From: Bacteroidota bacterium
GTDB lineage: Bacteria; Bacteroidota; Bacteroidia; Chitinophagales; UBA2359
Direction of reading: 5' to 3'
NCBI GenBank assembly: GCA_020631155.1
Contig: JAHDHV010000006.1
Span: forward strand, 1-51,129
Length of the DNA: 51,129 nucleotides
The notes beneath the pieces were generated by a model that was not told the DNA's origin, ran no database searches, and saw nothing but the letters and a program-made list of their open reading frames with translations. Made by a program: the position numbers and the translations under genes. Positions 1-8,553 of this stretch are shown piece by piece. How positions within the stretch are numbered: the stretch's first letter is position 1; each line of letters starts with the position of its first letter.

Positions 1-53
1 GTCAAAGTAAGCACAAACTGTTTGGTAAAAAAACACGCTATTTGAAACACACC
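1..53 (-). repeat. Family B element, copy 1 (cut by window edge)
   Basis: End of a dispersed element. It carries the block CAAACTGTTTGGT and finishes with TGAAACACACC, a one-base variant of the family B terminus TGAAACATACC. The same block order is seen in reverse at 26614, 13562 and 46227. The rest lies left of the window. Confidence 0.7.
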
Positions 54-105
54 TAACTTTGCAACCTTTCAAACTCTAAATAACCTTCCAAACTCCAAAA
101 ACTCA

Positions 106-1185
106 TTACAGAAAATCCGTTTTTCGGCGTAGGATAAAATCAGCTAAAACCAAGGCGGTCATTGCTTCTACGATAGGGACGGCGCGCGGCACCACACAGG
201 GATCGTGTCGGCCTTTGCCTTGAATGTCTACGCTATTGCCTTGATTATCCACAGATGTTTGCGATTGTATAATCGTTGCAACGGGTTTGAAGGCTACGCG
301 GAAGTAAATGTCCATACCATTAGAAATGCCGCCTTGTATGCCGCCAGAATAATTGGTTTTTGTGCTAATAACATCGTTTTTCCTTTCAAAAATATCATTG
401 TGTTGTGAGCCGCGCATTTTTACGCCCTCAAAACCTGAACCATATTCAAAACCTTTACAAGCATTGATGCTCAACATGGCTTTGCCTAATTCAGCATGTA
501 ATTTATCAAAAACAGGTTCGCCCAAACCCACTGGAACGCCTTGTACAACTGCATTGATAGTGCCGCCAATGGTATCTCCAGCCTTGCGAATGGATTTGAT
601 TAAGGTAATCATTTGTTCGGCAAGCTCAGGATCAGGGCAACGGATAGGGGTTTTTTCGATATAGTCGAAATCTAAGTTTTGGTAGGCTTGCGTGAGTGCT
701 AATTCTCCAACTTGCGATACATAGGCGGTAATTTTGATGTTGTGCTGTGCTAAAAGCTGTTTGGCAATTGCGCCTGCAGCCACTCTTGCGGCGGTTTCTC
801 TAGCCGAGGAGCGCCCACCACCGCGATAGTCTCGAAATCCGTACTTTTGGTCGTAGGTAAAATCGGCATGAGAAGGGCGGTATTTATCAAAAATATGGCT
901 GTAATCTCTGGAGCGATAATCTTTATTGCGAATGACCATAGCAATAGGTGTTCCCAAGGTTTTGCCCTCAAATACACCAGAAAGCAATTCAAATTGGTCG
1001 GCTTCTTTGCGCTGTGTCACAATCTTCGACTGCCCTGGACGGCGGCGGTCTAGTTCGTGTTGTATGGCTTCAAGGTCAAGTGGTAGCCCTGCCGGACAGC
1101 CATCTACAATTACGCCAATTGCTGTGCCGTGAGATTCGCCAAAGGTGCTGATTTTAAAAACTTTTCCGTAAGTATTTCCTGCCAT
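106..1185 (-). CDS. aroC: Chorismate synthase
   Basis: Converts 5-enolpyruvylshikimate-3-phosphate to chorismate, the last step of the shikimate pathway, using reduced FMN; cytoplasmic. The 359-residue length is normal for the family. Visible signatures are GESHG at residues 16-20, the RRRPGQS segment near residue 48, the FMN-site stretch [20 protein letters not shown], and the C-terminal [18 protein letters not shown] block. The start MAGNTYGK is the usual family start. No cognate shikimate gene lies beside it, so it appears to be a single-gene unit. Its 5' leader is a CA-rich minisatellite (G/T-rich on the + strand) that begins directly at the ATG, and no Shine-Dalgarno is seen, as is common in Bacteroidota. 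Identification is firm. Confidence 0.97.
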   Translation of the reverse strand: MAGNTYGKVFKISTFGESHGTAIGVIVDGCPAGLPLDLEAIQHELDRRRPGQSKIVTQRKEADQFELLSGVFEGKTLGTPIAMVIRNKDYRSRDYSHIFDKYRPSHADFTYDQKYGFRDYRGGGRSSARETAARVAAGAIAKQLLAQHNIKITAYVSQVGELALTQAYQNLDFDYIEKTPIRCPDPELAEQMITLIKSIRKAGDTIGGTINAVVQGVPVGLGEPVFDKLHAELGKAMLSINACKGFEYGSGFEGVKMRGSQHNDIFERKNDVISTKTNYSGGIQGGISNGMDIYFRVAFKPVATIIQSQTSVDNQGNSVDIQGKGRHDPCVVPRAVPIVEAMTALVLADFILRRKTDFL

Positions 1186-1301
1186 GTGGTTTGTGGGTTT
1201 TGTGGTTGTGGGTTTTGTGGTTGTGGGTTTTGTGGTTGTGAGTTTTGTGGTTGTGGGTTTTGTGGTTTTGTGGTTGTGGGTTTTGTGGGTTTTGTGGTTG
1301 A
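1186..1301. repeat. G/T minisatellite in the aroC leader
   Basis: About 116 bp of imperfect tandem copies of a 15-bp unit, GTGGTTGTGGGTTTT, with shorter 9-bp variants near the distal end. It abuts the aroC start codon, so on the aroC mRNA the leader would be almost free of G and U and unstructured. The open frame on the + strand across it encodes only Cys/Gly/Phe repeats and is an artefact. Confidence 0.9.
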
Positions 1302-1357
1302 AATTAATTATCTCAAGTCTTGTGTCTCCTATCTTATATCTTTCTTAACTTGACAAT

Positions 1358-1667
1358 GGTATATTAATCTTTTCTTTTAATTCAAAACGTTGATTTCACC
1401 AAATGCTCACCATCAAAAACGTGGAGCCGTAGATTCGTGATTAGATGTTTTTTGGATAGTGGTTCTCTTTTTTTATAATTTATGTAACGAAGGCTTTAGC
1501 CGTCATAGCCATTATAAAAAAAATGACAATCAAATAATTAAGAAAAATTTAAAATCAAATGAATTATCTTCATTTGTTGATTTCTAACAGCTAAATATCT
1601 AAAAGTCTAAATAGCCAAAAAGCAATTTTACCATTAAAGTATTAGAGAGGAATATCAAACATACTCC
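1358..1667 (+). repeat. Family B element, copy 2 (divergent)
   Basis: Starts at GGTATATTA and ends in AAACATACTCC, a decayed form of the family B end. Internally it has GGCTTTAGCCGTCAT (about 1490-1507) and the block AAATATCTAAAAGTCTAAATAG followed by GCAATTTTA seen in the other copies. The left end plus flank (CTTAACTTGACAATGGT) matches copy 10 in reverse. It fills most of the spacer between aroC and tsaE. Confidence 0.65.
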
Positions 1668-1877
1668 TAACTTATCATTCTCAAGTTAAAAAAGCAAAGA
1701 TAAAAATAATGTGATGTTTCTGTTCAATTGAAAGTTGAAAATGAAAAATTTGTAAAGCCACAAAATCTTGTGTATTTGCTGGGCGACCAATTCGCAGTGC
1801 GGTGGGGGATTTAAAATATTTTTACAGTTTGTTCGTTCTTGATCGTTTTTTTTCAAGAAAATTTGTTAAAAAGTTAT

Positions 1878-1885
1878 TACTTTTG
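1878..1885 (+). promoter_or_regulatory. Bacteroidota-type -7 box for tsaE-ald
   Basis: TACTTTTG fits the TANNTTTG consensus. No matching -33 TTG is seen at the normal 19-20 bp spacing. Its position only 2 bp before the ATG at 1888 argues that translation starts at the ATG at 1906 instead. Confidence 0.4.
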
Positions 1886-1905
1886 TTATGGGAAAAATTT
1901 TTTTA

Positions 1906-2334
1906 ATGAAAATAACAATTCAAACCATAACAGAATTAGGGCAGGCAGCAAAGGAGTTTTTATCCTATTGTGAGACAGGACAGCGTGTTTTTGTTTTTTA
2001 TGGAGAAATGGGGGTTGGTAAAACAACATTTATCAAAGCAGTTTGCGCGCAATTAGGTGTGTCAGATATGGTTAGTAGCCCAACATATGCATTAGTTAAT
2101 GAATACATTGGCGAAAATGTTCAGGTATTTCACTTGGATTTGTATCGCCTTAAAAATATACAAGAAGCTTTAGATATAGGTATTGAAGAATATTTATATG
2201 ACTTAGCTCCTTCAACTTATTGTTTTATTGAGTGGCCACAAATTATTGAACCTCTGTTAGATACAGCGACAGTTGTTGTGCAAATGAGTGAAGCAATAAC
2301 AGGCGACAGGGTGCTTATAATTGAAACATTATGA
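1906..2334 (+). CDS. tsaE: tRNA threonylcarbamoyladenosine biosynthesis ATPase TsaE
   Basis: Small P-loop ATPase that works with TsaB and TsaD to make the t6A modification at position 37 of ANN-decoding tRNAs. The 142 residues match the family length. The Walker A loop GEMGVGKTT lies at about residues 33-41, followed by the family-typical SSPTYALVNEY and HLDLYRLKN segments and CFIEWPQ near the end. The longer frame opens at 1888, but a -7 box overlaps that start, so the ATG at 1906 (MKITIQTI) was chosen. It overlaps the next gene by 4 bp (ATGA), which indicates translational coupling to alanine dehydrogenase. Confidence 0.93.
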   Translation: MKITIQTITELGQAAKEFLSYCETGQRVFVFYGEMGVGKTTFIKAVCAQLGVSDMVSSPTYALVNEYIGENVQVFHLDLYRLKNIQEALDIGIEEYLYDLAPSTYCFIEWPQIIEPLLDTATVVVQMSEAITGDRVLIIETL

Positions 2335-3554
2335 TGGAAAAAAACATTACCTACGGCAAGCTGGCAAGTGAATTTGCTTTATCACCACAAGAAGTTGCGG
2401 TAAAGGTGCCTAGTAAAAAAGATCGGCTGTTTATTGGGATGCCCAAAGAACTGTCTTTCCAAGAAAATAGGGTTGCACTTACGCCAGAATCCGTAGCTTT
2501 GCTGGTGAATAATGGGCATCAGGTATATATTGAAACCAATGCAGGTTTAACCTCTTCTTTTGATGACCGTCAGTATTCGGAGGTTGGCGCGCGCATTGTC
2601 TACGACGTGGAGGAAATTTTTGAGGCCAGCATCATTATGAAGGTTGCGCCTCCTTCTAAGGAAGAATTGGAAATGATTAAGCCCTATCAAACCATTTTTT
2701 CTACCATTCATTTGCCCACCTTACAATCTGCATACATCGAAACTTTGATGAATAAAAAGGCAACTGCGGTAGCTTACGAGTACATTAAAGATGAGTCGGG
2801 AGCTTTTCCTGTGGTGCGCGCAGTTAGCGAAATTGCAGGCAGTACGGCGGTGTTGATTGCCAGCGAGTATTTAACCAATCTTAGAGATGGGCAGGGCATT
2901 TTGCTCGGCGGAATTTCGGGAGTGCCGCCTGCTAAAATTGTGATTCTAGGTGCAGGGGTTGTCGGTGAGTTTGCCACTCGAACAGCCTTAGGCCTAGGGG
3001 CGGAGGTGCGTGTATTTGACAATAATATTTACAAACTCATGCGTTTGCAGAACAATGTAAATGTGCGTGTATACACTTCTACCATCAATCCCGAACATTT
3101 AAATAAGGAATTGGCAGAAGCGGATGTTGTTGTCGGAGCGATTCATTCAGAATCGGGTAGAACGCCTTGTATTGTTACCGAAGAAATGGTTGCGAGTATG
3201 AAGCCCGGCTCGGTTATTATTGATGTAAGTATTGATCAAGGGGGCTGTTTTGAAACATCAAGAATAACCAGTCATACCAAACCTGTATTTAAAAAATATG
3301 ATGTCATCCATTATTGCGTTCCTAATATTGCCTCGCGTGTATCTAAAACAGCTTCTTATGCTTTTAGTCATGTGTTAACCCCTATTTTGTTAGAAGCGCA
3401 TTGGTTTGGTGGTTTTGAAAAAATGTTGCTCAATAGCCCTGGTACTCGCAATGGAGTATACATTTACAAAGGCTGTTTGACCAATCAGCACTTGAGCGAG
3501 CGTTTTGATTTGAAATATACCAATTTGGATTTGTTGATGACGGCGAGTTACTAA
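2331..3554 (+). CDS. ald: Alanine dehydrogenase
   Basis: NAD-dependent enzyme of the AlaDH/PNT family that interconverts L-alanine with pyruvate and ammonia. The N-terminal substrate domain includes PKELSFQENRVALTPESV (residues about 39-56). The Rossmann motif ILGAGVVGEFATRTALGLGA is near residues 205-224, and KPGSVIIDVSIDQGG and HYCVPNIASRVSKTAS close the NAD domain. At 407 residues it is about 35 residues longer at the N-terminus than the classical enzyme, which I recall as usual for Bacteroidota forms. It is coupled to tsaE by an ATGA overlap. A transhydrogenase alpha subunit is less likely because the C-terminal membrane segments are missing. Confidence 0.9.
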   Translation: MMEKNITYGKLASEFALSPQEVAVKVPSKKDRLFIGMPKELSFQENRVALTPESVALLVNNGHQVYIETNAGLTSSFDDRQYSEVGARIVYDVEEIFEASIIMKVAPPSKEELEMIKPYQTIFSTIHLPTLQSAYIETLMNKKATAVAYEYIKDESGAFPVVRAVSEIAGSTAVLIASEYLTNLRDGQGILLGGISGVPPAKIVILGAGVVGEFATRTALGLGAEVRVFDNNIYKLMRLQNNVNVRVYTSTINPEHLNKELAEADVVVGAIHSESGRTPCIVTEEMVASMKPGSVIIDVSIDQGGCFETSRITSHTKPVFKKYDVIHYCVPNIASRVSKTASYAFSHVLTPILLEAHWFGGFEKMLLNSPGTRNGVYIYKGCLTNQHLSERFDLKYTNLDLLMTASY

Positions 3555-3612
3555 GGCATTGTGATTTTGGTAAAGATGCTAGAAAATCTAACAAAAGTCC
3601 CCAACCTTATGC

Positions 3613-3837
3613 CTAAATAACCGTAAAATCTATTAAATTAACAGCAGTTCCCCACATAAAAATGGACATTTGTTCTTCTGCTTTTTCTAAGGTAGCTTCA
3701 ATTTGTAGGCCTTCTTGTTGCAATTCCTCTGGCATAACAGAAGGTCTCCATTTATTATTTTCTGCATCTATAATACCCCAAAAGCCAAAGCTAATGTCTT
3801 GATATTGAACTGTGCCTTTAATCTTGAATGTATTCAT
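3613..3837 (-). CDS. Small conserved-looking protein of unknown function
   Basis: A 74-residue soluble protein with balanced composition, alternating beta-like stretches (TFKIKGTVQYQ, FGFWGIIDAENN, MSIFMWGTAVNLIDFTVI) and an acidic helix (EELQQEGLQIEATLEKAEEQ). No signal peptide, membrane segment or known motif is seen. It is convergent with ald and separated from it by 58 bp. The composition and codon use look genuine rather than like a chance frame, but the function is not recognisable. Confidence 0.6.
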   Translation of the reverse strand: MNTFKIKGTVQYQDISFGFWGIIDAENNKWRPSVMPEELQQEGLQIEATLEKAEEQMSIFMWGTAVNLIDFTVI

Positions 3838-3909
3838 ATGGTTAAAAAAATTTGTTTTTTTGCTAAAAAAAGAATATCTTAGTTATAGTGTATTATCAAT
3901 TTGTACAAG

Positions 3910-4007
3910 TAAGTGGTTAGACATAAGATTTAAGACGTGAGATAATTTATTTACTATCAATAACTTATAACAAGTTCAATAGTCGTTTAATTTTGTTCAC
4001 CTACTTA
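3910..4007. mobile_element. Family A MITE-like element, copy 1 (98 bp)
   Basis: Left end TAAGTGGTTAGACA and right end TGTTCACCTACTTA are imperfect inverted repeats, flanked by TA on both sides (counted within the coordinates). The interior shares ATAAGATTTAAGACGTGAGAT and TTTAATTTTG with copies 4 and 8. There is no coding capacity. Confidence 0.75.
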
Positions 4008-4215
4008 CAGTGTTAAAATCAAGTGTTGTAAACAAAAATTTTACAATAGATGTTCAACAATTTGATTTGATACCTCTTACCCCTACTCTCCTTTACCAAT
4101 CTAGCAGTTACTTGACACTAACAAACACTACCATTAACAACTTTTAAACAGGAAAAAGTTCCCTAAATTATTCAGGTAACTTATTTTACTATATTTTTTT
4201 AATATTTTAAATATA

Positions 4216-4656
4216 ATGCTTATGAAAGAAAGGATATACAAAGTTTTTTTGGTAGATGATGATATTAAAATGTTGATTATGTTGAAGCATCACCTTGAAA
4301 ATAGGGTGAAACACGACATTAAGATAAACATTTTTGCTCATGGTGAAAACTGTTTGGATAAGATGGACTTAGAACCTGATTTAATTGTGTTGGATTATTA
4401 TTTGAATAATATTCGGGAAAATGCACAAACAGGTTTGGAAATACTACGTCAGATTAAGCAACAACGGCCAAATATAGAGGTCATTATGATGTCAGCGCAG
4501 GAAGATATGGAAACTGCCTTGTCTACTATTCGCGAGGGTGCCTATGACTATGTGATTAAGAACGAAAAAACGGCGCAACGTGTAGAGCTCTTGGTCAATA
4601 AGGTGATTTACGAACTCAAAAAAAAAGAGCAACAGTTGACTTGGCATAATAATTAA
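4216..4656 (+). CDS. Single-domain response regulator (CheY-like receiver)
   Basis: A 146-residue receiver domain with no output domain. The acidic pocket is D14-D15-D16 (LVDDD), the phospho-acceptor is D60 (VLDYYL), the switch Ser is S93 (MMSAQ), and the conserved Lys is K115 (YVIKN). The C-terminal basic helix (NKVIYELKKKEQQLTWHNN) is probably alpha-5 plus a short tail. No kinase gene is adjacent, so the partner is unknown. Domains of this kind in Bacteroidota relay signals to other proteins rather than bind DNA. ATG at 4222 is an alternative start. Two hairpin terminators follow downstream. Confidence 0.9.
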   Translation: MLMKERIYKVFLVDDDIKMLIMLKHHLENRVKHDIKINIFAHGENCLDKMDLEPDLIVLDYYLNNIRENAQTGLEILRQIKQQRPNIEVIMMSAQEDMETALSTIREGAYDYVIKNEKTAQRVELLVNKVIYELKKKEQQLTWHNN

Positions 4657-4659
4657 AGG

Positions 4660-4697
4660 TGAGACGTGAGACGTGAGACAGGAGATGTGAGATAGGA
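4660..4697. repeat. Purine minisatellite (GTGAGAC)n
   Basis: Short run of GTGAGAC/GTGAGAT-type 7-8 bp units directly after the response regulator stop. The same wording recurs inside family A elements and at 9021, 15613 and 18171. Confidence 0.6.
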
Positions 4698-4851
4698 GGC
4701 CTTGATATTTAAGATAATGACAATAAAAGAGCTATGCTGACGTTATGTAAATGTCTTTTTAAATGGGTGGAATATAAGTATGAATCAATTTTGCCCACTT
4801 ATTTATCTTGAAAAAAAAAGTAAAAAACAGTTTAAGTTTAGGCATAGCTTT

Positions 4852-4885
4852 GTGGTCGGACTCTAGGCAAGTCTGACCACTTTTT
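4852..4885 (+). terminator. Hairpin terminator after the response regulator
   Basis: Stem GTGGTCGGACT / AGTCTGACCAC with a 7-nt loop (one mismatch), followed by TTTTT. It is placed for the + strand gene ending at 4656. Confidence 0.7.
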
Positions 4886-4902
4886 CACAAGAGTTTGCCA
4901 AT

Positions 4903-4940
4903 AAAAAAAGCTCCAACGAATAAGACGTTGGAGCTTTTTT
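4903..4940. terminator. Bidirectional intrinsic terminator
   Basis: AAAAAAAGCTCCAACG, a 7-nt loop, then CGTTGGAGCTTTTTT: a perfect stem with an A-run before and a T-run after. It lies between convergent genes (response regulator + and exbD -), so it can serve both. Confidence 0.88.
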
Positions 4941-5031
4941 GTTAATAAAATTGCCGCTTAATTTTTTGAAAAAAGAGGCAATGACTTTTCAAATGTCATT
5001 AATACAATTAATAAACGAAATAAAATATATT

Positions 5032-5508
5032 TTACCGCTTGATGTCAACCTTTGGTACTGCCGAGTAGTTGATTTTCAAGGCATTGGCCTTGCGGAGTTC
5101 TTGTTTAACATCCGTTACAATTCCCATTTTCACATCGCGGTCAACGCGCATAGAAGTAGTCATTGCAGGAATCAATTTTTCATCTACTTTCGACCGTTCA
5201 TTCTGTATAAATTGATTGATGTCGGTTTCCTTTGCAAAGGTATCATTCAATTGTATACGTGGAGCAGTACCAAACTTCTCTTCATATTTCCCTGTTGGCG
5301 CACCAATATAGATATAGCTCACTAAGGATTTTTTCTCCAATTTTTGTAGCTCTGTTGCTTTAGGTGGCTTAAATTCTACCTTCACCTCCGTTTCGCGCAT
5401 TACAGTAGCAACCATAAAGAAGAACAATAATATAAAAATAATATCGGGCAGGGAAGCCGTTGAAATAGCAGGCGTTTCTTTACCGCCTTTTTTTCTAATT
5501 TTTGCCAT
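5032..5508 (-). CDS. ExbD/TolR family biopolymer transport protein (second copy)
   Basis: Membrane-anchored periplasmic subunit of an ExbB-ExbD proton motor that energises outer-membrane processes. The 158 residues begin with a basic cytoplasmic tail (MAKIRKKGGKE), then one transmembrane helix (about residues 20-38, LPDIIFILLFFFMVATVM) carrying the family's Asp (D22) at the helix start, and a periplasmic domain. It is the last gene of the exbB cluster, 201 bp after the other exbD, so it may have its own expression signal. It differs strongly in its periplasmic part from the 181-residue paralogue, which suggests a heteromeric stator rather than simple duplication. Confidence 0.9.
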   Translation of the reverse strand: MAKIRKKGGKETPAISTASLPDIIFILLFFFMVATVMRETEVKVEFKPPKATELQKLEKKSLVSYIYIGAPTGKYEEKFGTAPRIQLNDTFAKETDINQFIQNERSKVDEKLIPAMTTSMRVDRDVKMGIVTDVKQELRKANALKINYSAVPKVDIKR

Positions 5509-5709
5509 GACTTCTAAATAAATTTAAAATTAAATAAAAAATGCATCTAATGCGAAGATTTTCAGGAATTTAATCTAAGCATTTTACTCCATCAATATAG
5601 TCTTTATTCCCCCGAATAAGTGCCTATACACTATGGCTCATTGATGAGTTTGTTATACATTTTTCAATTAAAAAGAACAACTAAGAACAGTCGAGTAATT
5701 AGTCAACTA

Positions 5710-6255
5710 TTAGTTAGTTTTGCCAATATCTTCGGGTTCTGCCTCCGATATTTTAAGTGGATAGTTTTGTCGTACTTCCTTTTTCCGTAGGTCATCCAGC
5801 ACCTCATATTTCACGCCAAAACGCTTCATCGCATAGCCGTCTCTAAGCTCGTTATAGGCGGCTTTCAGCTCATTTTGAACCGCTACATATAAGTCATAGG
5901 TAGTGCCTCGGTCGTTTTTTAAGGAAACAACCGCATCATTAGGACTAATGGAGTATTCAGGCAGCACACCATGATTATCTACATGTTTTTTGGTGAGTTC
6001 TTTCAACTCGGCAATGTCCAATGGCTCGCCTTTTACCAATAACATATCATTGGCATTAATAAGGATATCCAAAACATTGCGTTTGTTCAACTGTGTATCT
6101 TCTGGAGGCTCTTCGGAGTAGGGAGGTAACAACACATGTAAGCCCTTATCAATATCCATTGTAGTAGTTACAAGGAAGAAGATAAGTAGTAGGAAGGCGA
6201 TATCTGCCATCGAACTTGCGTTGATTTCTACTAATTTTCTTTTCGAACGTGCCAT
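5710..6255 (-). CDS. ExbD/TolR family biopolymer transport protein (first copy)
   Basis: A 181-residue ExbD-like subunit with a short basic N-terminus (MARSKRKLVEINASSMADIAF), one transmembrane helix with the conserved Asp (D18, in MADIAFLLLIFFLVTTTM) and a longer periplasmic domain with the segments VLDILINANDMLLVKGEPL and DLYVAVQNELKAAYNELR. The latter type resembles the periplasmic ExbD fold, where the last helix pairs subunits. It sits 41 bp after the small membrane protein and is probably co-transcribed with exbB. Confidence 0.92.
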   Translation of the reverse strand: MARSKRKLVEINASSMADIAFLLLIFFLVTTTMDIDKGLHVLLPPYSEEPPEDTQLNKRNVLDILINANDMLLVKGEPLDIAELKELTKKHVDNHGVLPEYSISPNDAVVSLKNDRGTTYDLYVAVQNELKAAYNELRDGYAMKRFGVKYEVLDDLRKKEVRQNYPLKISEAEPEDIGKTN

Positions 6256-6296
6256 AACAAATTCATTTTTAAAGGGTGAACAATTTATGTAATCTA

Positions 6297-6647
6297 TTAT
6301 CTAACAATGTTAAAGAGTTCCATTAGAAAAATAGCTACAATAGCAATACCTGCAAAAATGATTGTTGAAATGATGCCTGTTTCTACCAGTCTCATGACCC
6401 CGTCTGTGATGTTGCTGTAACGCGCCGCTTGGAATATTCCCGAACGATCTCCATCTACCATAGTCCATACCACAAAAATAATGACAAGCATTAGAATAAT
6501 GCCCAATAAACTTTTGATGGTTTCTCCTGGACTAAAAATTAAATTGGAGATGGTATATATAATGGCAAATAGTACAGCCAAACCAGCAGCAATTACTGTA
6601 AGCCATATGGCTGCTGTAATACCATAATTAACAAAAAAATCTTCCAT
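6297..6647 (-). CDS. Small three-helix membrane protein of the exbB-exbD cluster
   Basis: A 116-residue hydrophobic protein with three likely transmembrane segments (about residues 10-33, 43-62 and 89-112) and a short soluble stretch (DGDRSGIFQAARYSNITDGV) between the second and third. No catalytic motif is visible. It is located between exbB and the first exbD, with a 102-bp gap upstream and 41 bp downstream. Position suggests an accessory subunit of the proton motor; that is inference from context only. Confidence 0.8.
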   Translation of the reverse strand: MEDFFVNYGITAAIWLTVIAAGLAVLFAIIYTISNLIFSPGETIKSLLGIILMLVIIFVVWTMVDGDRSGIFQAARYSNITDGVMRLVETGIISTIIFAGIAIVAIFLMELFNIVR

Positions 6648-6749
6648 TTGTATCTTACTCTTTTTGGTTTAACAGATTATTCGCACCTACAATTGACCTA
6701 GTAACAGGACAATAAAAGTGCTATTAAATAATTTTTCTACGATAAAAGA

Positions 6750-7586
6750 TTAACCTCTTTTCACTACATTATACTTACTCAACAAGTCTACCAATGAGAT
6801 AGAAGCGTCTTCCATATTGTTGACAAGACTATCTACTTTAGAAGAAATGTAGTTGTAGAAAATTTGAAGAATAATCGCTACAATCAAACCAAATACAGTT
6901 GTCAGAAGTGCCACTTTGATACCCCCTGCAACCAAGCCCGGAGAAATATCACCTGCCACCTCAATAGCGTCGAATGCTTGAATCATACCAATTACCGTAC
7001 CCATGAAGCCCAACATCGGAGCCAGTGCGATAAATAATGCGATCCATACTAAGCCTCTTTCTAGTTTACCCATTTGCACAGAACCGTAAGAAACAATAGA
7101 TTTTTCTACTACATCCATTCCTTCGTTTACACGGTCAAGTCCTTGATAGAAAATACTAGCAACAGGACCTCTAGTAGCCCGGCAGATTTCTTTAGCACCG
7201 TCTAAATCGCCTTCTTGTAAAGCTCCTTCTACTTTGTTCAACAAGCGTTTGCTGTTGGCAGAAGCCAAGTTTAAGGCTAAAATTCTTTCAATACAAACAG
7301 CCAATCCTAAAATCAAACACAATAGTACGATACCCATAAACTGCCAGCCACCTTCAATAAAGTATTTTTTCAATAACTCTTGAGTGGTCAACTCTGGTTC
7401 TTCTTTTTTCTTTGTGGGTTCTGCTGCTGAATCTGGGTCAGCATCAATTTGGTCTAAAGCTGACGTAGTATCCTCTGCTGCTGCTTCAGTTGCGGCTGCA
7501 TCTCCTTCATCTTGTGCTTGCACATAACTATCACTGAACACCACCAGCAAACAGCACATCAGTAATAGTGTAAAAACTCTTTTCAT
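6750..7586 (-). CDS. MotA/TolQ/ExbB proton channel family protein
   Basis: Proton-channel subunit that partners the two ExbD proteins. It has 278 residues: a cleavable-looking signal (MKRVFTLLLMCCLLVVFSDS, ending near VQAQ), an acidic/Ala-rich periplasmic segment (residues about 25-65), a first transmembrane helix (GIVLLCLILGLAVCIERILAL), a cytoplasmic loop, and the paired TolQ/ExbB signature helices (ALFIALAPMLGFMGTVIGMIQAF and AGGIKVALLTTVFGLIVAIILQIFYNY). The conserved GTVIGM and the Thr in helix 3 are present. The N-terminal signal plus acidic extension is longer than in E. coli ExbB but typical of the Bacteroidota type. It is first in a four-gene cluster. Confidence 0.93.
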   Translation of the reverse strand: MKRVFTLLLMCCLLVVFSDSYVQAQDEGDAAATEAAAEDTTSALDQIDADPDSAAEPTKKKEEPELTTQELLKKYFIEGGWQFMGIVLLCLILGLAVCIERILALNLASANSKRLLNKVEGALQEGDLDGAKEICRATRGPVASIFYQGLDRVNEGMDVVEKSIVSYGSVQMGKLERGLVWIALFIALAPMLGFMGTVIGMIQAFDAIEVAGDISPGLVAGGIKVALLTTVFGLIVAIILQIFYNYISSKVDSLVNNMEDASISLVDLLSKYNVVKRG

Positions 7587-7842
7587 ATTTTACTCGTTTT
7601 GTGATTAATGAATTGGTTAAGTCGATACAAATAAAAGAAATTATTTTTAATAATTAAGCATCTGTCGGCTATTTTTCCCATAGGAACAAAAGAAATAGCT
7701 GTCCTTTACTTTATTTGACAAAAAACAAACATGCCCATTAAATGACAAGATAAGACCTATGCTAGTGCTTTTTAAATAAAAAATAAAACAATTTCAGCAA
7801 TTGTATCGCAATTACAGTCACAGTTTTCTGATTAAATTAATG

Positions 7843-7933
7843 TGGCGGAGAGAGCGGGATTCGAACCCGCGGTACCCTTTAGGAGTACACACGCTTTCCA
7901 GGCGTGCACCTTCAGCCACTCGGTCACCTCTCC
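7843..7933 (-). tRNA. tRNA-Ser (anticodon GGA)
   Basis: A 91-nt cloverleaf read on the minus strand: acceptor GGAGAGG pairing with TCTCTCC (last pair G-U), D-arm GACCGAGTGGCTGAAGGT, anticodon arm CACGC-CTGGAAA-GCGTG with GGA, a long variable arm (TGTACTCCTAAAGGGTACC) typical of serine tRNAs, the T-arm GCGGGTTCGAATCCCGC, discriminator G and an encoded CCA. Confidence 0.97.
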
Positions 7934-8553
7934 ATTAGCTTACTCCTAGTTTTCTTATCAGTAAAAATAAACCTGTAAATAATATTTTAAAATATCAACT
8001 AAGTGTTTTTACTGCTATTTTTCTAAGATTGCCAATATATTTTTTTGCAAATGTAGTAATTTGAAATCGAAATTTAAGAAAATTCTTTTACTAACAAAAA
8101 CATAGTCAAAAATAGTGTATCTAAAAGTGCTTTAAATATCTTTTTTTAAAAAGAATTATTTTAGTAGAAATGTATAGCTTTCTTTTTTGGACACTTCGGA
8201 AGTGTATATTATTGACGAAAAAAAAAGTTCTTTATTTTGTAAATGTTGAAAATTTTTTTTTAATTGAAGATAAGGTGCTGTTTTTTACTTGAAAAGTTGC
8301 GAATGTTTTTTTTAGTGAAAAAGTATTGATGCGTAAAAATAAGAAAATATTTTGAAACTTTAAGAATAATGACTGATTATGTATTTTTTTTTGCTAAAGG
8401 TGTTTTTTATGCAGATTTTTTTTACTTAAAAAAAATTTTTCCCCTAATCGAAAAAAGTATCATTTGGGCTTAAATTTTTTACTTTTTTTAATGTTTAAAT
8501 TTGTTTTACAAAGCTATTGTTTAAATTTTTCATCAATTTTTAATCAACACAAT
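7934..8553. other. Long AT-rich spacer without recognised features
   Basis: About 620 bp of very AT-rich sequence with many A- and T-runs between tRNA-Ser and the GNAT gene. No ORF with protein-like composition, no dispersed element and no clear hairpin were found. TAAATTTG at 8496-8503 fits a -7 box for the GNAT gene but lacks a spaced -33 box. Confidence 0.5.

Noticed and set aside
1129-1353. Cys/Gly/Phe-repeat open frame on the + strand
   Set aside because: It is only the G/T minisatellite read as codons; it overlaps the aroC start and has no promoter or family resemblance.
4939-5325. Open frame on the + strand antisense to exbD
   Set aside because: Lies opposite a well-supported ExbD gene and starts at the terminator; composition looks like an antisense shadow.
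7843-7933. Integration (att) site at the tRNA-Ser
   Set aside because: No integrase, no repeat of the tRNA 3' end nearby, and ordinary neighbours on both sides.
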